A program made the translations under genes and the position numbers. This document shows positions 1 to 11,517 of a DNA stretch of 64,000 bases, piece by piece. Source of the stretch: Carallia brachiata (Eukaryota > Streptophyta > Magnoliopsida > Malpighiales > Rhizophoraceae); NCBI GenBank assembly GCA_021464245.1, contig JADCRB010000051.1, positions 371,142 through 435,141 of the forward strand. The letters run 5' to 3'. How positions within the stretch are numbered: position 1 is the first letter of the stretch; every line of letters begins with the position of its first letter. The notes under the pieces were generated by a model. The model worked only from the letters and a program-made list of their open reading frames with translations, searched no databases and had not been told where the DNA came from.

Positions 1-1149
1 CCTCTTACTTTATTTCCAGCATGTCCTCACTGGATGTAACGTGAAATAATGCTTTTTTTAATTATCGATCCGATCAATCAGGCAGTACATACGTCAAAAA
101 AAAAAAAAAAAAAAGGTGGTCCAAGGCCAGAGATTGTACATAATATTGTTTTTTATTTAATTGTCTGATAATATTTGTTAGGCATTGCCTAACTAGATCC
201 CATAAGCAAAACAGAGTAAAAGCAGCATCTTCATTGAAAGGTTAGTTAATTAATACAACGACTTGTCAAATGAGGAATATCCGCATGTGCGGATGAATCT
301 AGACGCTCTGTGTTCCTCCTCACACCTAGTAGTACACAGAAAAGCATTCTCAACTAATCAAAGAGGTCGTGCTAGAAAAGTAAACACGATCTAATTAATG
401 ACTTTTCATTTTTCTCTAAATGTCTTGGAAGGAGCGGTTCTGAGCCCTACGAGGGGTGGATGAGAAAAGCCCGAAAGTTAAAACACCTGCCATTGCAAGA
501 GGCAAAGCCTCTAATCAGTTCTATTGTTAAAGAAATGCAACATAATAATATTATTATTATTATTACGAGTAGATTTTACTGAAAATTAATAAAAAAAAGA
601 GCCAGCTCAATGCATTTAATAAACAAAAAAATTACATAATTATACTTAAATAACAAATAATTACACAATTTTATCTAACAATATCTAAAAATTTATCATT
701 TTTTTATAAATTCAATTATCCAATAATTCATATTATTTGGTTACTACTTTAAAATTATTTTGTGAAATCAAAACTTTTTTTTTCCTTTAATAAAATCATG
801 CAACCAAAATTTGTTCTTTTGTATGGAAAATATAATCTAATCTTTAGATCCTCAAGCTTCTGCTTAAATTACTACTACTATGGTGCAAACTATTAATTAA
901 AGACAAGTCCCAACGAAAAGAGAACTCTTAATTAACGACAAGTTCAAATTACGCTGCTATCCATGTTTTCTGTGTCGCATATCCTCAACATTTGCAAGTC
1001 AACAGTAGAACTATAAACTACACATAAGACGATAGCCTAAGTCAATGCCGACACTTAAATGCTTAATTATAATAATAAAAAAATGGCCTTCTAGTGGGAA
1101 AAAATGACTATCTAACATGCTTAATTGCTTCTATTGTCCAATGAATTAA
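1..1149. other. Intergenic, no gene seen
   Basis: AT-rich DNA with no open frame resembling a known protein. It holds a poly(A) run at about 96-114 and a short ATT microsatellite near 545-566. I see nothing else. Confidence 0.6.
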
Positions 1150-1835
1150 GAATCGGACCGGACTGGCCGGTTTAACCGGAAAAATTGAAAACTGGTCCTA
1201 GGTTCGGTCCGGTTCAAGCCTAAAAATGAAATTCGGACCGAACCGAAAAAAACTGATCAAAAATCGAAAAAACCGTTCAAAAATCGAAAAAACCGACAAA
1301 AAATCAGACCGGTTGAACCGGTTCAATTTAAACCAAAAAATTTTAAATTATAATTTGACCTAAAACTTTATCTAAATTATAATTAAGACTCTAATTTTAA
1401 CTAAAAATTTTAATTTAATCCTCAATTGATTAAAAAATAATATTTATAAATAGTAACTAAATATTAATTTTTAAATTTTAAAGATTAAATTGAAAATTTT
1501 AATCAATTGAGAACTAAATTAAAATTTTCAATTTAATCTTTAAAATTTAAAAATTAATATTTAGTTATTATTTATAAATATTATTTTTTTAATTAATTTT
1601 TATAAATTATATTTTGTTAAATATACTAATTGTAATATCCTTAATATATATAAATATTAATATAATTCTTAAAATACACTTTATTTTAAATATTTATTAT
1701 TATTCTTATATAATATAACAGTTTATATAATTATATAAATTATATAAAAATTTAATTTTTATATATTTAATATTAAATACCGATATTACCGGTTTAACCG
1801 CAGTTTTATCAATCAAACCGATTGAACCTTGAACC
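1150..1835. repeat. Fold-back repeat bounded by CCGGTTTAACCG-type motifs
   Basis: Both edges carry variants of CCGGTTTAACCG (near 1165-1180 and 1788-1800). The middle is a long, nearly perfect inverted repeat: left arm about 1430-1502, right arm about 1519-1592, with a 16-base loop. The arms would form a stem of about 73 bp. There is no coding capacity. This fits a non-autonomous fold-back or MITE-like element, but no clear target-site duplication was found. Confidence 0.55.
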
Positions 1836-4035
1836 TCTCATCTTTTCGATTCAATAACTGATTTAGTTCTGAGAACCTTGCTATTGTGATGTTCCTGCCA
1901 TTGGTTTCTGGCACAGTTATTGCAAACATTGACCAAAAAATATCTATGCATAATTTGCACCAAATCTCATTGATTGTCTTAAATGCTCCTATGACCCTCT
2001 TTCCTGGCAAAATTTTGGGCCGGCGTGCGTTTCACATCTTTCCCTCCTGTACTTATTTTTGTCTTTTTAAATCTTTCCTTCCCTTCTTATTTTCTCTTAT
2101 ATTATTTCCCCCTCTCCCAAGCCCCCACTCCCCTTCCAGCCTCCCTCATTAGTAAATCATTGTTACTCTGACAAAGTTGAGCAACGCCAACATAAACTGA
2201 ATATCTTACCAGAATTTCTCTTTTTTTTTTTTTGTAATTACTAATTTGTCCAAACAAATTTTGCTTCTTGTGACGGGAGAATTCACAGTTTGGACCATGT
2301 ACTACATTGCACAAGTCTTAACACCTTAAACTCGGCCCGCGCAATGTGATCGTAGCTAGTTGGTAGTTGAACATTAAATAGTTCAACGGATCTAACAAAA
2401 CATGGACCAGCAATAATCGCTAAATGCTACGGTAATACCCAGTAGCATCACATATTAACAACAAATATAAAGCAAATGAAAAGGTATTACAATGCCTGAA
2501 AATGATCGCATATACCAGTAAAGTTATTTATCGTGATTTGGTGATTGCAAGTTCAAGCTATAAACAGTGTTCGTGCACTCGAACTGCCTTTTTTTTTTTT
2601 TTTTTTGTGATGAAAACCCAAAAAAAAAGGGATTTCTTATTTTTGACTAAGAGAAGCTGAAATATCTCGGGAATGTAAGACAAAATCTCTTCTTTAAATT
2701 AGGGTAGACAATCCTCTATTCTAGGTCTAGCTTCTACCATTGTTAATGATTTTTTACAGGATTCCACAAAACAAAAGATCTGATTTATAAGCTACCATAA
2801 GGTGATTAAGACAAGGCTGCAGACAGCAGAATCCGGCCTGACTGTGTCTAGAGAAACTGGGGATAGAGTAATTGTCTAAAAATTGATAGTTCATAAAGAC
2901 CATATTAGGCGTTATCTGGACCAAATGCATCTCCGCTAACTTTATCTACTTAAACAATAAGAGCGATGGGACCCTTAGAAATATCAATCAAGGAACAGAA
3001 ACAATAGACATGGGAGATGCTAAAGATGGGACCAGCAAAACCATCCCCCCCTCCTCCTTTTTATTCGTTTTTACTTTGTTTTTCCTTTCCGGGGATTACA
3101 CTTTAGCAAGAACCGAAAATTACCTTCTTGAGCGCCACGGGAATGCTACAAAATCTATTATCTGTCTGCACTCGTACCCAAAGGACCTGAAACTGCATTC
3201 ATCCAATTCTAATCACAGAACATTAAGAAACTTCAACATTATCAAGTCACTTCGGGCACACTACTCGAAATAGAAATTAGTTATAGGAAAACAGACATCT
3301 GGCAGATTTTCCTAAAGTGCCAATTCTCAATATTCAAAATGCAATCATCATGGTTTTGGGCCTGAAGATTCTGTTATGACGCCAATAATGTATTCAAACA
3401 TTAAAGCGTTTATAAAGAAGCAATCAGGTCTTTTTCCATTTTTTATACTACTGTACTATCGACGTGCTGATGGGGGTCTCACTGGGATTTGGGCTGCATA
3501 AAACAGGGCATCCTCTAGTCCAAGAACTCCACCATCTGTTCATAGTGGGACTTAACATAAATATTCAAGTAGGTAATTTCTGGGTTCATCTAATTTGTTA
3601 GTTGGTCATAAAAAATTCAGAAATGAGATTTAGTTTTACCTTCACGGATTAAAGATCACACCTCTGATAAACCACATGAAATTGGAAAATAAAACAACAT
3701 GTTGCAAACATCTGAATGCATGCTGGACTGAGAAGGCGTCAAAAATTGAAAGCCATTACTCTCCCAGTGCTTGTCAACTATTTTACAACATGTTTTGCTT
3801 CCTAAAATCAGGATACCACGAATCATGTCGAGCCATGAATCCAAGATCACTGTTTGATTATGGTGTTTAGAGTATTTCAAATTATATCATCCCCAACCAC
3901 TTTTAGTTGATCTAAGGTGCTCCAGTAATTAGTGTAATCAGGATCCAAAAATCTAGATTGCAGGGTGTTCAACCATGGATTGTCCAAATGCACAACCAAA
4001 CAGAGATAAATCAATACCAGAAAACTGACTTACAT
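1836..4035. other. Intergenic plus likely 3' UTR of the RRM gene
   Basis: There are only short open frames with no recognisable protein features. The part nearest 4035 must include the 3' UTR of the minus-strand RRM gene. Poly(T) runs occur near 2219-2234 and 2588-2606. No RNA gene or clear transposon was seen. Confidence 0.5.
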
Positions 4036-6012
4036 TTAAGCCAGGTGCCCTACCCAAGAGTTCACCTCTTTCCACGATTTTCCAGGGCCAGATCTTGGAC
4101 CTGGGAACCGAGAAAACTGCAACCTCAAATAATTAGACTCAGGATCATGCTCATCCATCCTATAACCTGCAGGTTGCATCCAAAAAGAGAAAGCATCTGG
4201 TACCATTATAGAAAAGCATAGAATCAGGAGTAGAATTTAATTCTTTGATCTTGGGCCATCACCTTGCAAGGCACTTAAAGCAGTTGCTGCACAGGCCGGG
4301 CTTTCGAAATCAACAAAACAAAGGATAATAGGATCCCCACCACGCTGTGTTTATGGATAAATAAACAGTCATACTTCCAAGAAGCCTATGGATGTCGAAG
4401 GGTGCTAACACAGTTTGGTACAACAACTGACAACACATCCACTTACATGTCTGGATTCTTTGCTCACAAGTCTCAATTCTTTATATCCCACAAAAGGGCG
4501 AAAGATATCTGATTAAACAGTAAAGGACTTAAGAAAAATAGTCAAAAAACATACTTTCACTGTTAAATAGTAAGTAATACAACCAGATTTGGTATCATAG
4601 CATTTGTTTAACATTGTCAAGTGCCAAAAGGATACGAGCTACTTCCCTCCTCGTGCTATCAGGAGGAAGCCCTTCAACATATATAGTGTTGGAAGCACCT
4701 GGAGGTAGCGGTACAGTTTCACGACCTGGCCTAGACATTGTGTTCACTTGGGAGTGGCCACCCAAAACGACATCTCGGCCATTTGCAGCCACATCTGAAC
4801 CAGAAGTTCGAGGATGGTCCATTATGGGAGAATCAAGCATTGGCAGCCCAGTCATTCCACCACCAACAGCCCTTCCCAACCCTGTTCTGCTTAAAGCACT
4901 GGTTTCTCCAGAAGCAAATGAAGAAACTTGCTTCAAGTACAATTCGGGATGAAAAAATGTTAGCAACAAGAATATAGATGCATGGCAGACAAGAATAAAA
5001 ACTAAGCATGATTTTAAAAGTGGTACCGCATTTTGAAGATAAAGATCGTATGCGGATCCAATGGTCTTTGTATCCTTCACAGCCTGATACCTACTACGAT
5101 CATCATCTCTTGGATAATAGCTATGCACCTCCTGAGTTGATGGGAGACCAGAAGGTGGGAGATCTACAAAGCTCAACCACAGTGAGTGAAGCGTGCAACA
5201 GCCAAGAAGCACAAATCTAAATCAAAGCTAAAAAGTTGGGGAAAAAAAAAAAACAGATCGAAGAGATGAAGATGCTTGTAATCTTTAAAAATTTTAGTAT
5301 AGACGAAAGGAATGCCATTTCAGAAACATCCAGAAGGAAGAAAATGGTCCTTCAAATAAACATCACAAATAAATTACTAAGATTCAGCTTATCTCCATGG
5401 AATACACAGAAATCGCGTTCGAAAATAGCTATATTCATTGAGTAAATAATTGGCTTGGCACTTTTTTTTTTTTTTATTAATTGACTCTAACTAAGACTCG
5501 AACTTGATAACTTCAGCACTGTAGCCGACTCTAATATCAATTAACGGTAGCTCATTGGTATTGGCTTGGCACTTCAAATGGCAGAGCATGCGCAAAAGCA
5601 TGAGATATAGAACCAGATTTGTTTACGGTAATGTTCAACTGGCGAAAGATTTATTATATTTAAAGATAATGAATTAACAAAAATTTGACCTAAACCAAGC
5701 ATCAGATAATCTTATACGCAGAAACAGTACTACAAAAAAAAAAAAAAAAGCCTTAAATCCAACCAGAAACCAACCAAAAGCGCATAGAAACAACAAAAAC
5801 CCGAATAATTTGAAAATATTTACAGCAGCAGATTAGCAAGGCCTTCAAAGCTCCATTACAATAACCAGTGACTAAAAAGGAAAAATAAGGAATAATAACA
5901 CAAAAAAAAATTGAATTATTCGGAGGAGAAGATCGTTACCGTAGTCGGAACGTGGGCGTTTACCGGACGGCAGCAGAGACGGTTGTTGCCGATTCCAGTA
6001 GCCGTCCGTCAT
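4036..6012 (-). CDS. RRM protein, nuclear speckle RNA-binding (NSR/RBP1) type
   Basis: Six coding exons on the minus strand: 6012-5940, 5163-5027, 4930-4636, 4508-4447, 4344-4263 and 4166-4036. All junctions are GT-AG, phases match, and the sum is 780 bases (259 aa plus stop). The start MTDGYWNRQQ begins the only open frame joining exon 2 in phase. The N-terminal half is low complexity, with the family motif SYYPRDDD in exon 2. One RRM spans about residues 150-232: RNP2-like IYVEGL at about 153 and RNP1-like ILCFVDF at about 194, then the family signature GYRMDEHDPES. Arabidopsis NSRa/b and Medicago RBP1 have this layout; they sit in nuclear speckles, affect alternative splicing and bind long non-coding RNAs. 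Function here is by family. The last exon could splice again at an internal GTGAAC, so the final 14 residues are the least certain. A SINE-like insertion sits in intron 1. Confidence 0.88.
5449..5574 (-). mobile_element. SINE-like insertion with 15-bp target-site duplication
   Basis: The 15-base repeat ATTGGCTTGGCACTT at 5449-5463 recurs exactly at 5560-5574. Between them lie 96 bases that begin with a poly(T) run on the plus strand, so the element is on the minus strand. It contains a B-box-like AGTTCGAGTCTT on the minus strand. It lies in intron 1 of the RRM gene, in the same orientation as that gene. Confidence 0.75.
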
Positions 6013-6371
6013 GTTTATGTCTCCGGCAAAAATTCTTATGCGGAGAAAAGCGCTTAGGGTTTGGACTTTCTGGGATTGGGTTAAACCCTAGATCGGCTCC
6101 GACACCGTTCCTGCCTTCTCTTTCCTGGCTTTCCTTTTTAACTTTTATCTGAGAATTTAATTTCAATTTCTTCACAAAGATTTTGTGTTAGGAACATTAT
6201 GTAATTTAATTATTATTATTATTATTATTTTAAATTTTACAGACAAATAAAAATAAATAATAATATTACAATACAATTATAATAATTAAGTCTTATAAAA
6301 TTATGTTGTTAATTGACTTGTGTCTTCTGTTACCAATTAAAAACTTAACTTTACTTTTTTTGAGGATCGTT
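6013..6371. other. 5' leader and promoter region of the RRM gene
   Basis: The bases just above 6012 are GC-richer, as expected of a leader; the rest is AT-rich. No convincing TATA box was found. An ATT microsatellite lies near 6208-6230. Confidence 0.4.
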
Positions 6372-6842
6372 TTAAATTTTTAGATTTTTTTTATTTAAGT
6401 CTTAAATTTTTTTAAATTTTATTTCAGTTCTAAACCTTTTGATTTTACTCCAAATCAGTCCTTCCGTTAGTTAAACAGTTAAAAATTACTGTTCACTAAC
6501 GAAATTTTTTTTAAAAAGGTAAAATACACTATTTAAATATTTTTTTTTATTATTAAATGTTTGTATTTTACTCTCAAATAGTAATATATAAGTTGAGATT
6601 TTAGATTTTTTATTTTTTATTTTATTTTTTTTAAGATTATACAAAATATTTCTGTTAATTGGTGAATTGAAATAGTGTATTTTACTTTTTTTTAAAAATT
6701 TTCGTTAGTGAACAGTAATTTTTAACAGTTTGACTAACGGAAGGACTGATTTGGAGCAAAATCAAAAGGTTTAGAACTGAAATGAAATTTCAAAAAGATT
6801 TAAAATTTAAATGAAAAAAAATTTAAAGATTTAGAACTTTTT
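6372..6842. repeat. Large fold-back element, arms of about 165 bp
   Basis: Left arm about 6372-6536 and right arm about 6671-6842 are inverted copies, including the shared string AGTCCTTCCGTTAG and its complement. The spacer is about 135 bases of AT-rich DNA. There is no coding sequence. The form is that of a long-terminal-inverted-repeat, non-autonomous DNA element. Confidence 0.7.
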
Positions 6843-8642
6843 TTATACATATCCCCTTATTTGAATTGCTCGTTTTGTTTTCTGACGATACTGTTGATGT
6901 TTGTTTTTCAAGGGTAATTATTTTTTAATTTCGGTACTGTCCTCCTTATTGACAGCAAAAAAAAAAAAAAGGTTGACTGTGTGTATTTTCAGTTTTTCAC
7001 CTTTCACTTACTTCAACTGTGGAGCTGAGATCTTTAGTTTTACACGATACCTAGATTTTTAAATTAATTAATATATATAAATACTCCACACATCATATTT
7101 CGATTTGTAAATTTTTAATCAACTATGTAATAAAGGAGATATAAACTCGATTACTAGGTGTGTGTATTAAACTTTATAGATTTTTATGCGATGATGTTAA
7201 GAAATTTATCATGAATTCACTTGCATCCTTCTCAGATCAAATAAGTTTCTTCGATAGGCTTTAAGTTCTGTAATATCTAAAAAATAGTGTTAATTTTTTA
7301 TTGTTTGCAGCGGAGGGATTGATTACAACTTTTTTTTTTTCTTTGGATTGTTATAGTCTGATGCCTATTTTATAACTTGTTTTAACCGAAGGCGATCAAT
7401 CAAGGCATTGAGAATGGTATTGAAGAATATTGTGACGTAACAGCAAATAAATTTATTTGTTATCAGATCAAAGATTTTGAATCTTAATATTTGTTGATGC
7501 ATTTATTATGGTTATATGTACACTCTTAAAGTTTGGTTAAGGCGTAATTTTTTTTTAATAAAATTGTAGGATATGATTCATACTTTTTCATCTTTTACGG
7601 AAAAAAAATATATTGAGAATGGAAAGAGTTGTCATTGCAGAAAACCCAGCACAAAGTAAAAATTCGGGCTTAAAAAAATGGACGAGAACATGAGAAACAA
7701 CACCAAACATGAAACTGTGGAGAAATTGTGATGACAACACCGCATAGTTACCCAAACTAAAGTCGGCACGGGCGGATTATTGTCGCTGCTTTTTTTTTTT
7801 TTTTTTTTAGGAGGTTCAAAATTATATAAAGGGAAGGAGTATGGTTAGAGTTGAATTATCAATCACATTCTTAACTAATAATAATAATGACCATCTGGGC
7901 TGATGTTTATGATCTTCTTGCTGTTTTGAGCACTGTGCAAAAGTGCTGTAGAGCGATCTAAAATAATTTACAATTGTGCTTAATTATTAATAAAGTAGAT
8001 AAGGCAATAAAAATCCTTGGCAATTTTTTTAATCAAAATAAATAAATATATATCGTTCATTACGTCTGTAAATCGAAATTAAAAATAACTCGCTTATGTT
8101 TTTGTTCTGTAGATCGAAACTAAGGGTAACTCGTTTATATTTTTGTTCAATCTTTTTTATAAAAAGAATCTATAATACGAGAATTATTGTACATAAGTGA
8201 GTCTCTTTATGCCCAATTTTAGTATTAAGAAGTGTGAAACTAACTCCTCGATTTTTTATAAATATCCATTTATTTGGGGTTAAGAATCAATGAAGAAACT
8301 AGAACCCAAATTAATGTAGAAAGAAACCAACCAAACTAAGAGCTCATCTTATATCCTTAGCAATTGTTTCTTTGTAATTAGTCTTTTCCCCATTAATTAG
8401 AGCAGACATTAGAAAAGGAGTCACAAGACCATAAGAAAGGAAAAATTCCCAATTTATTATTACTTCACTTACTTATAATGGAAGAAAGGAGTCACAATCC
8501 TTTTTATCGGATAGCAAACATAAAACCACAAAATATTACATAGCTATAGTTATTATATGCATGTAGTACTCTTCTTCATGTTTATTCTTCCACAGGCGAA
8601 AAGCTAGGACTCCATGAGACATTTGCATCATTTTCAATCATA
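6843..8642. other. Start of the LTP array, downstream of LTP1
   Basis: From about 7605 the DNA resembles the sequence found downstream of other LTP copies (for example 22655-22870), with the shared phrase TATTGAGAAYGG and a stretch ending TTTACAATTGTGCTT or similar. This marks the array's left border. No gene is seen. The minus-strand 3' UTR of LTP1, with an AATAAA signal near 8581-8586, lies at the right end. A SINE-like repeat is listed separately. Confidence 0.5.
7985..8275 (-). repeat. SINE-like dispersed repeat, minus copy
   Basis: Read on the minus strand, the block aligns by eye to the repeat at 17551-17857 (minus) and to 36210-36413 (plus). It shares a stretch of the form TTGAACRAARATAYNAACGAGT, then TTTTGATT followed by A-rich DNA. 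Here the core seems internally duplicated: the phrase AACTCGYTTAT occurs twice, near 8088 and 8129 on the plus strand. Confidence 0.4.
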
Positions 8643-9118
8643 TTAAGCTCTGCACACAGCAAAAAACTACCTGATTAAACACCCCCAAAAGAAAAAAGTA
8701 ATCGAGGTCGTGGCTACAATGAAAATGACGAAAGATAAATCAATTAACAGAAATAAAGAAAAGGCTCTTACTTGTTGCAGTCAAAATTGGGGTCAATGGG
8801 AATGTTAACCTGGCAGAATTTCGGGATTTGCTTAGCCTTGACAGGATTCATTTTCCATTTTTTGGCATTCTCCTTTACACAATTACAAATATCCACCCGC
8901 TGTTTCTTGTCCTTGCCCTGGAACAATTTGCCGAGCCCTTGGACGGCTGAACAACAGGGCTGGGTAGGTTTTTGGGCATTTCCGATCAAGAAAGGTTCGC
9001 AGTCTTTCAAACTGCTTAGGAATTTGGGTGTGCATTGAAATTTATCCTGATTCGCGTGCACACAGTAATGTGCACTCACGACTAGAAGCACCAAGCAAAT
9101 AGCCAGCAGCCCCTTCAT
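8643..9118 (-). CDS. Non-specific lipid-transfer protein, array copy LTP1
   Basis: Small secreted protein of the plant nsLTP family, which binds lipids in a helical fold held by four disulfides, usually in the cell wall. The frame starts at 9118 with a signal peptide (residues 1-22, cleavage after VHA). All eight cysteines follow the nsLTP order C-CC-CXC type: C, 10 residues, C, 14, CC, 21, CNC, 21, C, 11, C. The mature part is lysine-rich. Exon 1 is 9118-8772. A consensus donor (GTAAGA) at 8771 and acceptor at 8650 remove a 122-base intron, adding a tiny last exon (8649-8643) that gives a product ending CNKA, 117 aa. The acceptor region is conserved in all five copies. A TATA box lies at 9212-9221. 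This copy is intact. The spacing differs a little from textbook type 1, so binding ability is inferred. Confidence 0.88.
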
Positions 9119-9211
9119 GTTTGGCTTCGCGTATTGACTCTTCTAGTGATGCTATAGGAGAGAAGGATGATTGATTACAGCGTTTGGTGCAAATGGGTGT
9201 GTGTGTGGGCA

Positions 9212-9221
9212 ATATATATAG
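9212..9221 (-). promoter_or_regulatory. TATA box of LTP1
   Basis: CTATATATAT on the minus strand, about 95 bases before the ATG. The same element, set in a conserved context, occurs before LTP2, LTP3 and LTP5. Confidence 0.7.
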
Positions 9222-9239
9222 TGTGAAAAATAACTAGGC

Positions 9240-11046
9240 ACGTTGTTTGTGGCTGGTTTGGAACAATAAAGCTTTCCTGCTTTCATTAGAGTTTATGAAA
9301 GAGCAAGACTCTAATATTCGGCGTATAAATGAAGACAATGTAGTATTTGATGAATCTGACCTGCCCATAATTGAACTTCAATATGCTGTATTGAAGAAAA
9401 ATTAGAAAAGGGAATATTGCAAATACTGACAGGTATAAATATTGTGATACCAGTCCCTGGCTTTTGGTCCAAAGTTCCCAACTCGTAGGAAATTACTAGC
9501 CCTTCCACGTAACGTTTTGGAATCAGACTGCCTTACGGGGAGCCAGCGAAAAGCAATAAAAATGCAATATAATTGAACGGAAAAAGTTTATGTACAAACA
9601 AATTTTTTATACAATAGACAAATGCATTGACATTGTGTGACTTTGTTGTAACACGATACGAAAATAGGAAAGTATTATGTTACAGTATTGTACAACAATA
9701 TTCACTCAAAATTGTAACATAACACTCTCTTATTGCAATAAATTCTATATAGTGCTGCAACAAGTACTAATCGGATTATTGGTGCATTTGATCTAAATAG
9801 TGCAATTGATCTTCTGCAACGTAGAAAAAAAACATCATTTGATCTAACGGTTACACAACATTACCACAAAACTTGTACATTCATACAAAATTGGTTTATT
9901 ATAACAAAATAATAAGGCATGCACATCTTCAGAAGTAGGAAGGCATGGATTATTGGCCTCCTGTACTAGATGTTAATTCAGTTTTTTAACCTTCTATGAT
10001 TCGCAACGAATATCATGATGAATTTAATTACTGTGACTATTCCTAAAATCATGATGGGATTGATAGGTACCACTAGTGTGAGTTGAGTTTCTTCATTAGG
10101 CATTAATCCCTCCAATATCTTTTAAAAAAAAAAATTCCATTTTTTACGGTTTACAGTAGTAGCACAACTGTTCACCTTTTTTTTTCGTGTAGGGACAATC
10201 GACTTTCATTTTTCAAACTGTTTATTATCGGACGCCAATCTTTGATTTGGTTTCCAGAAGACAATTCATCAATGATTGAGAACGGAAGGAGTACATCACG
10301 CTAATCCAGTGCTAATGGTATCCGAGTTGTTGAAATGCAAACCTACTCCGTGCTGAGGGAAGCGAAGCACCCATAGTCTGGAAGTGTAATAGTAGGGCCC
10401 AAGTAACAACAATTTTGTGGCTTAAGATCAAATTTAAACAAAAATACCCGAAATATTAAGTTTATGGATCATTTGCTCGTAAGTTATTTACTTATTTGCA
10501 CTCTCGAGAAATTGTGATGGAAACACTACACAATTTTCAATGCTATTTTTTTTTTCTGCAGAGGAAAATTACCAATGGGAAGTTGGGTACGAGAATTATT
10601 GTCACCGTTTAGAGCACTTTCAAAGTAATGTGGACCGAGCTAAAATAATTTACAGTTGTGCTCAATAATTAATGAAGTAATATAATAAAAATCCTCGGAA
10701 ATTGTTTCTTTGTAGCTTGCATTTAGTTTCTTCCCGATCAATTAGAGCAAAACATTGAAAAAGAAGTCAAAATATTGTAAGAAAGGCAAAATTCGCATCT
10801 TATTACTTACAATGGAAACCATTAAAGGTCTAATGTTGATCCTTGCAATCATGTATGCAGTTACACATACGGTTGCTCAATGGCTTTTTATTTTCAGATA
10901 TATATATCTTTCAGGTGTGTAAGCCTTGCAACCATTTCATTGAATCACAAACACAAAACCATAAAATGGTAAATATTCTTCTTCAAGTTTATTCTGTCGA
11001 CGAAATGCTTGGACTTCCTTAGACATTTATATTATCTTCAATAATA
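9240..11046. other. Upstream spacer of LTP1 and downstream spacer of LTP2
   Basis: No gene. The part near 9900-9970 (AAGGCATGGATTATTGGCCTC) recurs upstream of LTP2 and LTP3, so it belongs to the duplicated unit. The part near 10335-10375 resembles 14500-14545. The 3' UTR of LTP2, with an AATAAA signal near 10990, closes the stretch. Confidence 0.5.
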
Positions 11047-11506
11047 TTAAGCTCTGCACACAACAAAAACTCTAGGATTAAACTCCAAGAAATAAAATTA
11101 ACCAAATTCGTTCCTAGAATAATGATGAAATAAACTTAAAGAAGAATAAATCTGTATGCAACATGAGAGGGGAAAAAAAATAAAAAAGAAAAATAGGAAG
11201 GAGAAATAAAAGGCTCTTACTTGCTGCAGTCAAAGTTGGGGTCAAGGCTAAAATTGACCTTGCAGAAAGTGGAAAGTTTCTTAGCCTTGTCAGTTTTTAC
11301 ATAGGGATCTTTGGCAATCCCCTCTATACATTGACAGGTAGCCGCCCGTTGTTTCTTGTCATTAACCTTGAAGCCCTTGGACGGCCGTACAACAAGATTG
11401 GTCAGGTTTTTGGGCATCTCCGATCAAGTATGGCTTGCAAGGATTCAAAGCCACTACGGCGTCCCTTTTACAATCAAATTTGGCAAATTGCAAACAAGCC
11501 CTTCAT
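11047..11506 (-). pseudogene. nsLTP pseudogene, array copy LTP2
   Basis: Clear homologue of LTP3: the C-terminal half, with CQC and the PNFDCSK end, is readable at 11417-11217. Three lesions are seen against LTP3. About 42 bases of the signal-peptide coding region are missing after MKGLFAIC, causing an early stop. An 11-base deletion after the CC motif breaks the frame and removes part of helix 2. An 851-base insertion, probably a solo LTR, separates the ATG from the conserved promoter. The near-terminal intron donor (GTAAGA) and the acceptor at 11054 are still present. No functional product is expected. Confidence 0.85.
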
Positions 11507-11517
11507 TGTTTTGCTTC

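Noticed and set aside
3010..3273. 87-codon plus frame with a hydrophobic stretch near its start
   Set aside because: It resembles no family, the hydrophobic part comes from T-rich DNA, and it lies close to the end of the minus-strand RRM gene.
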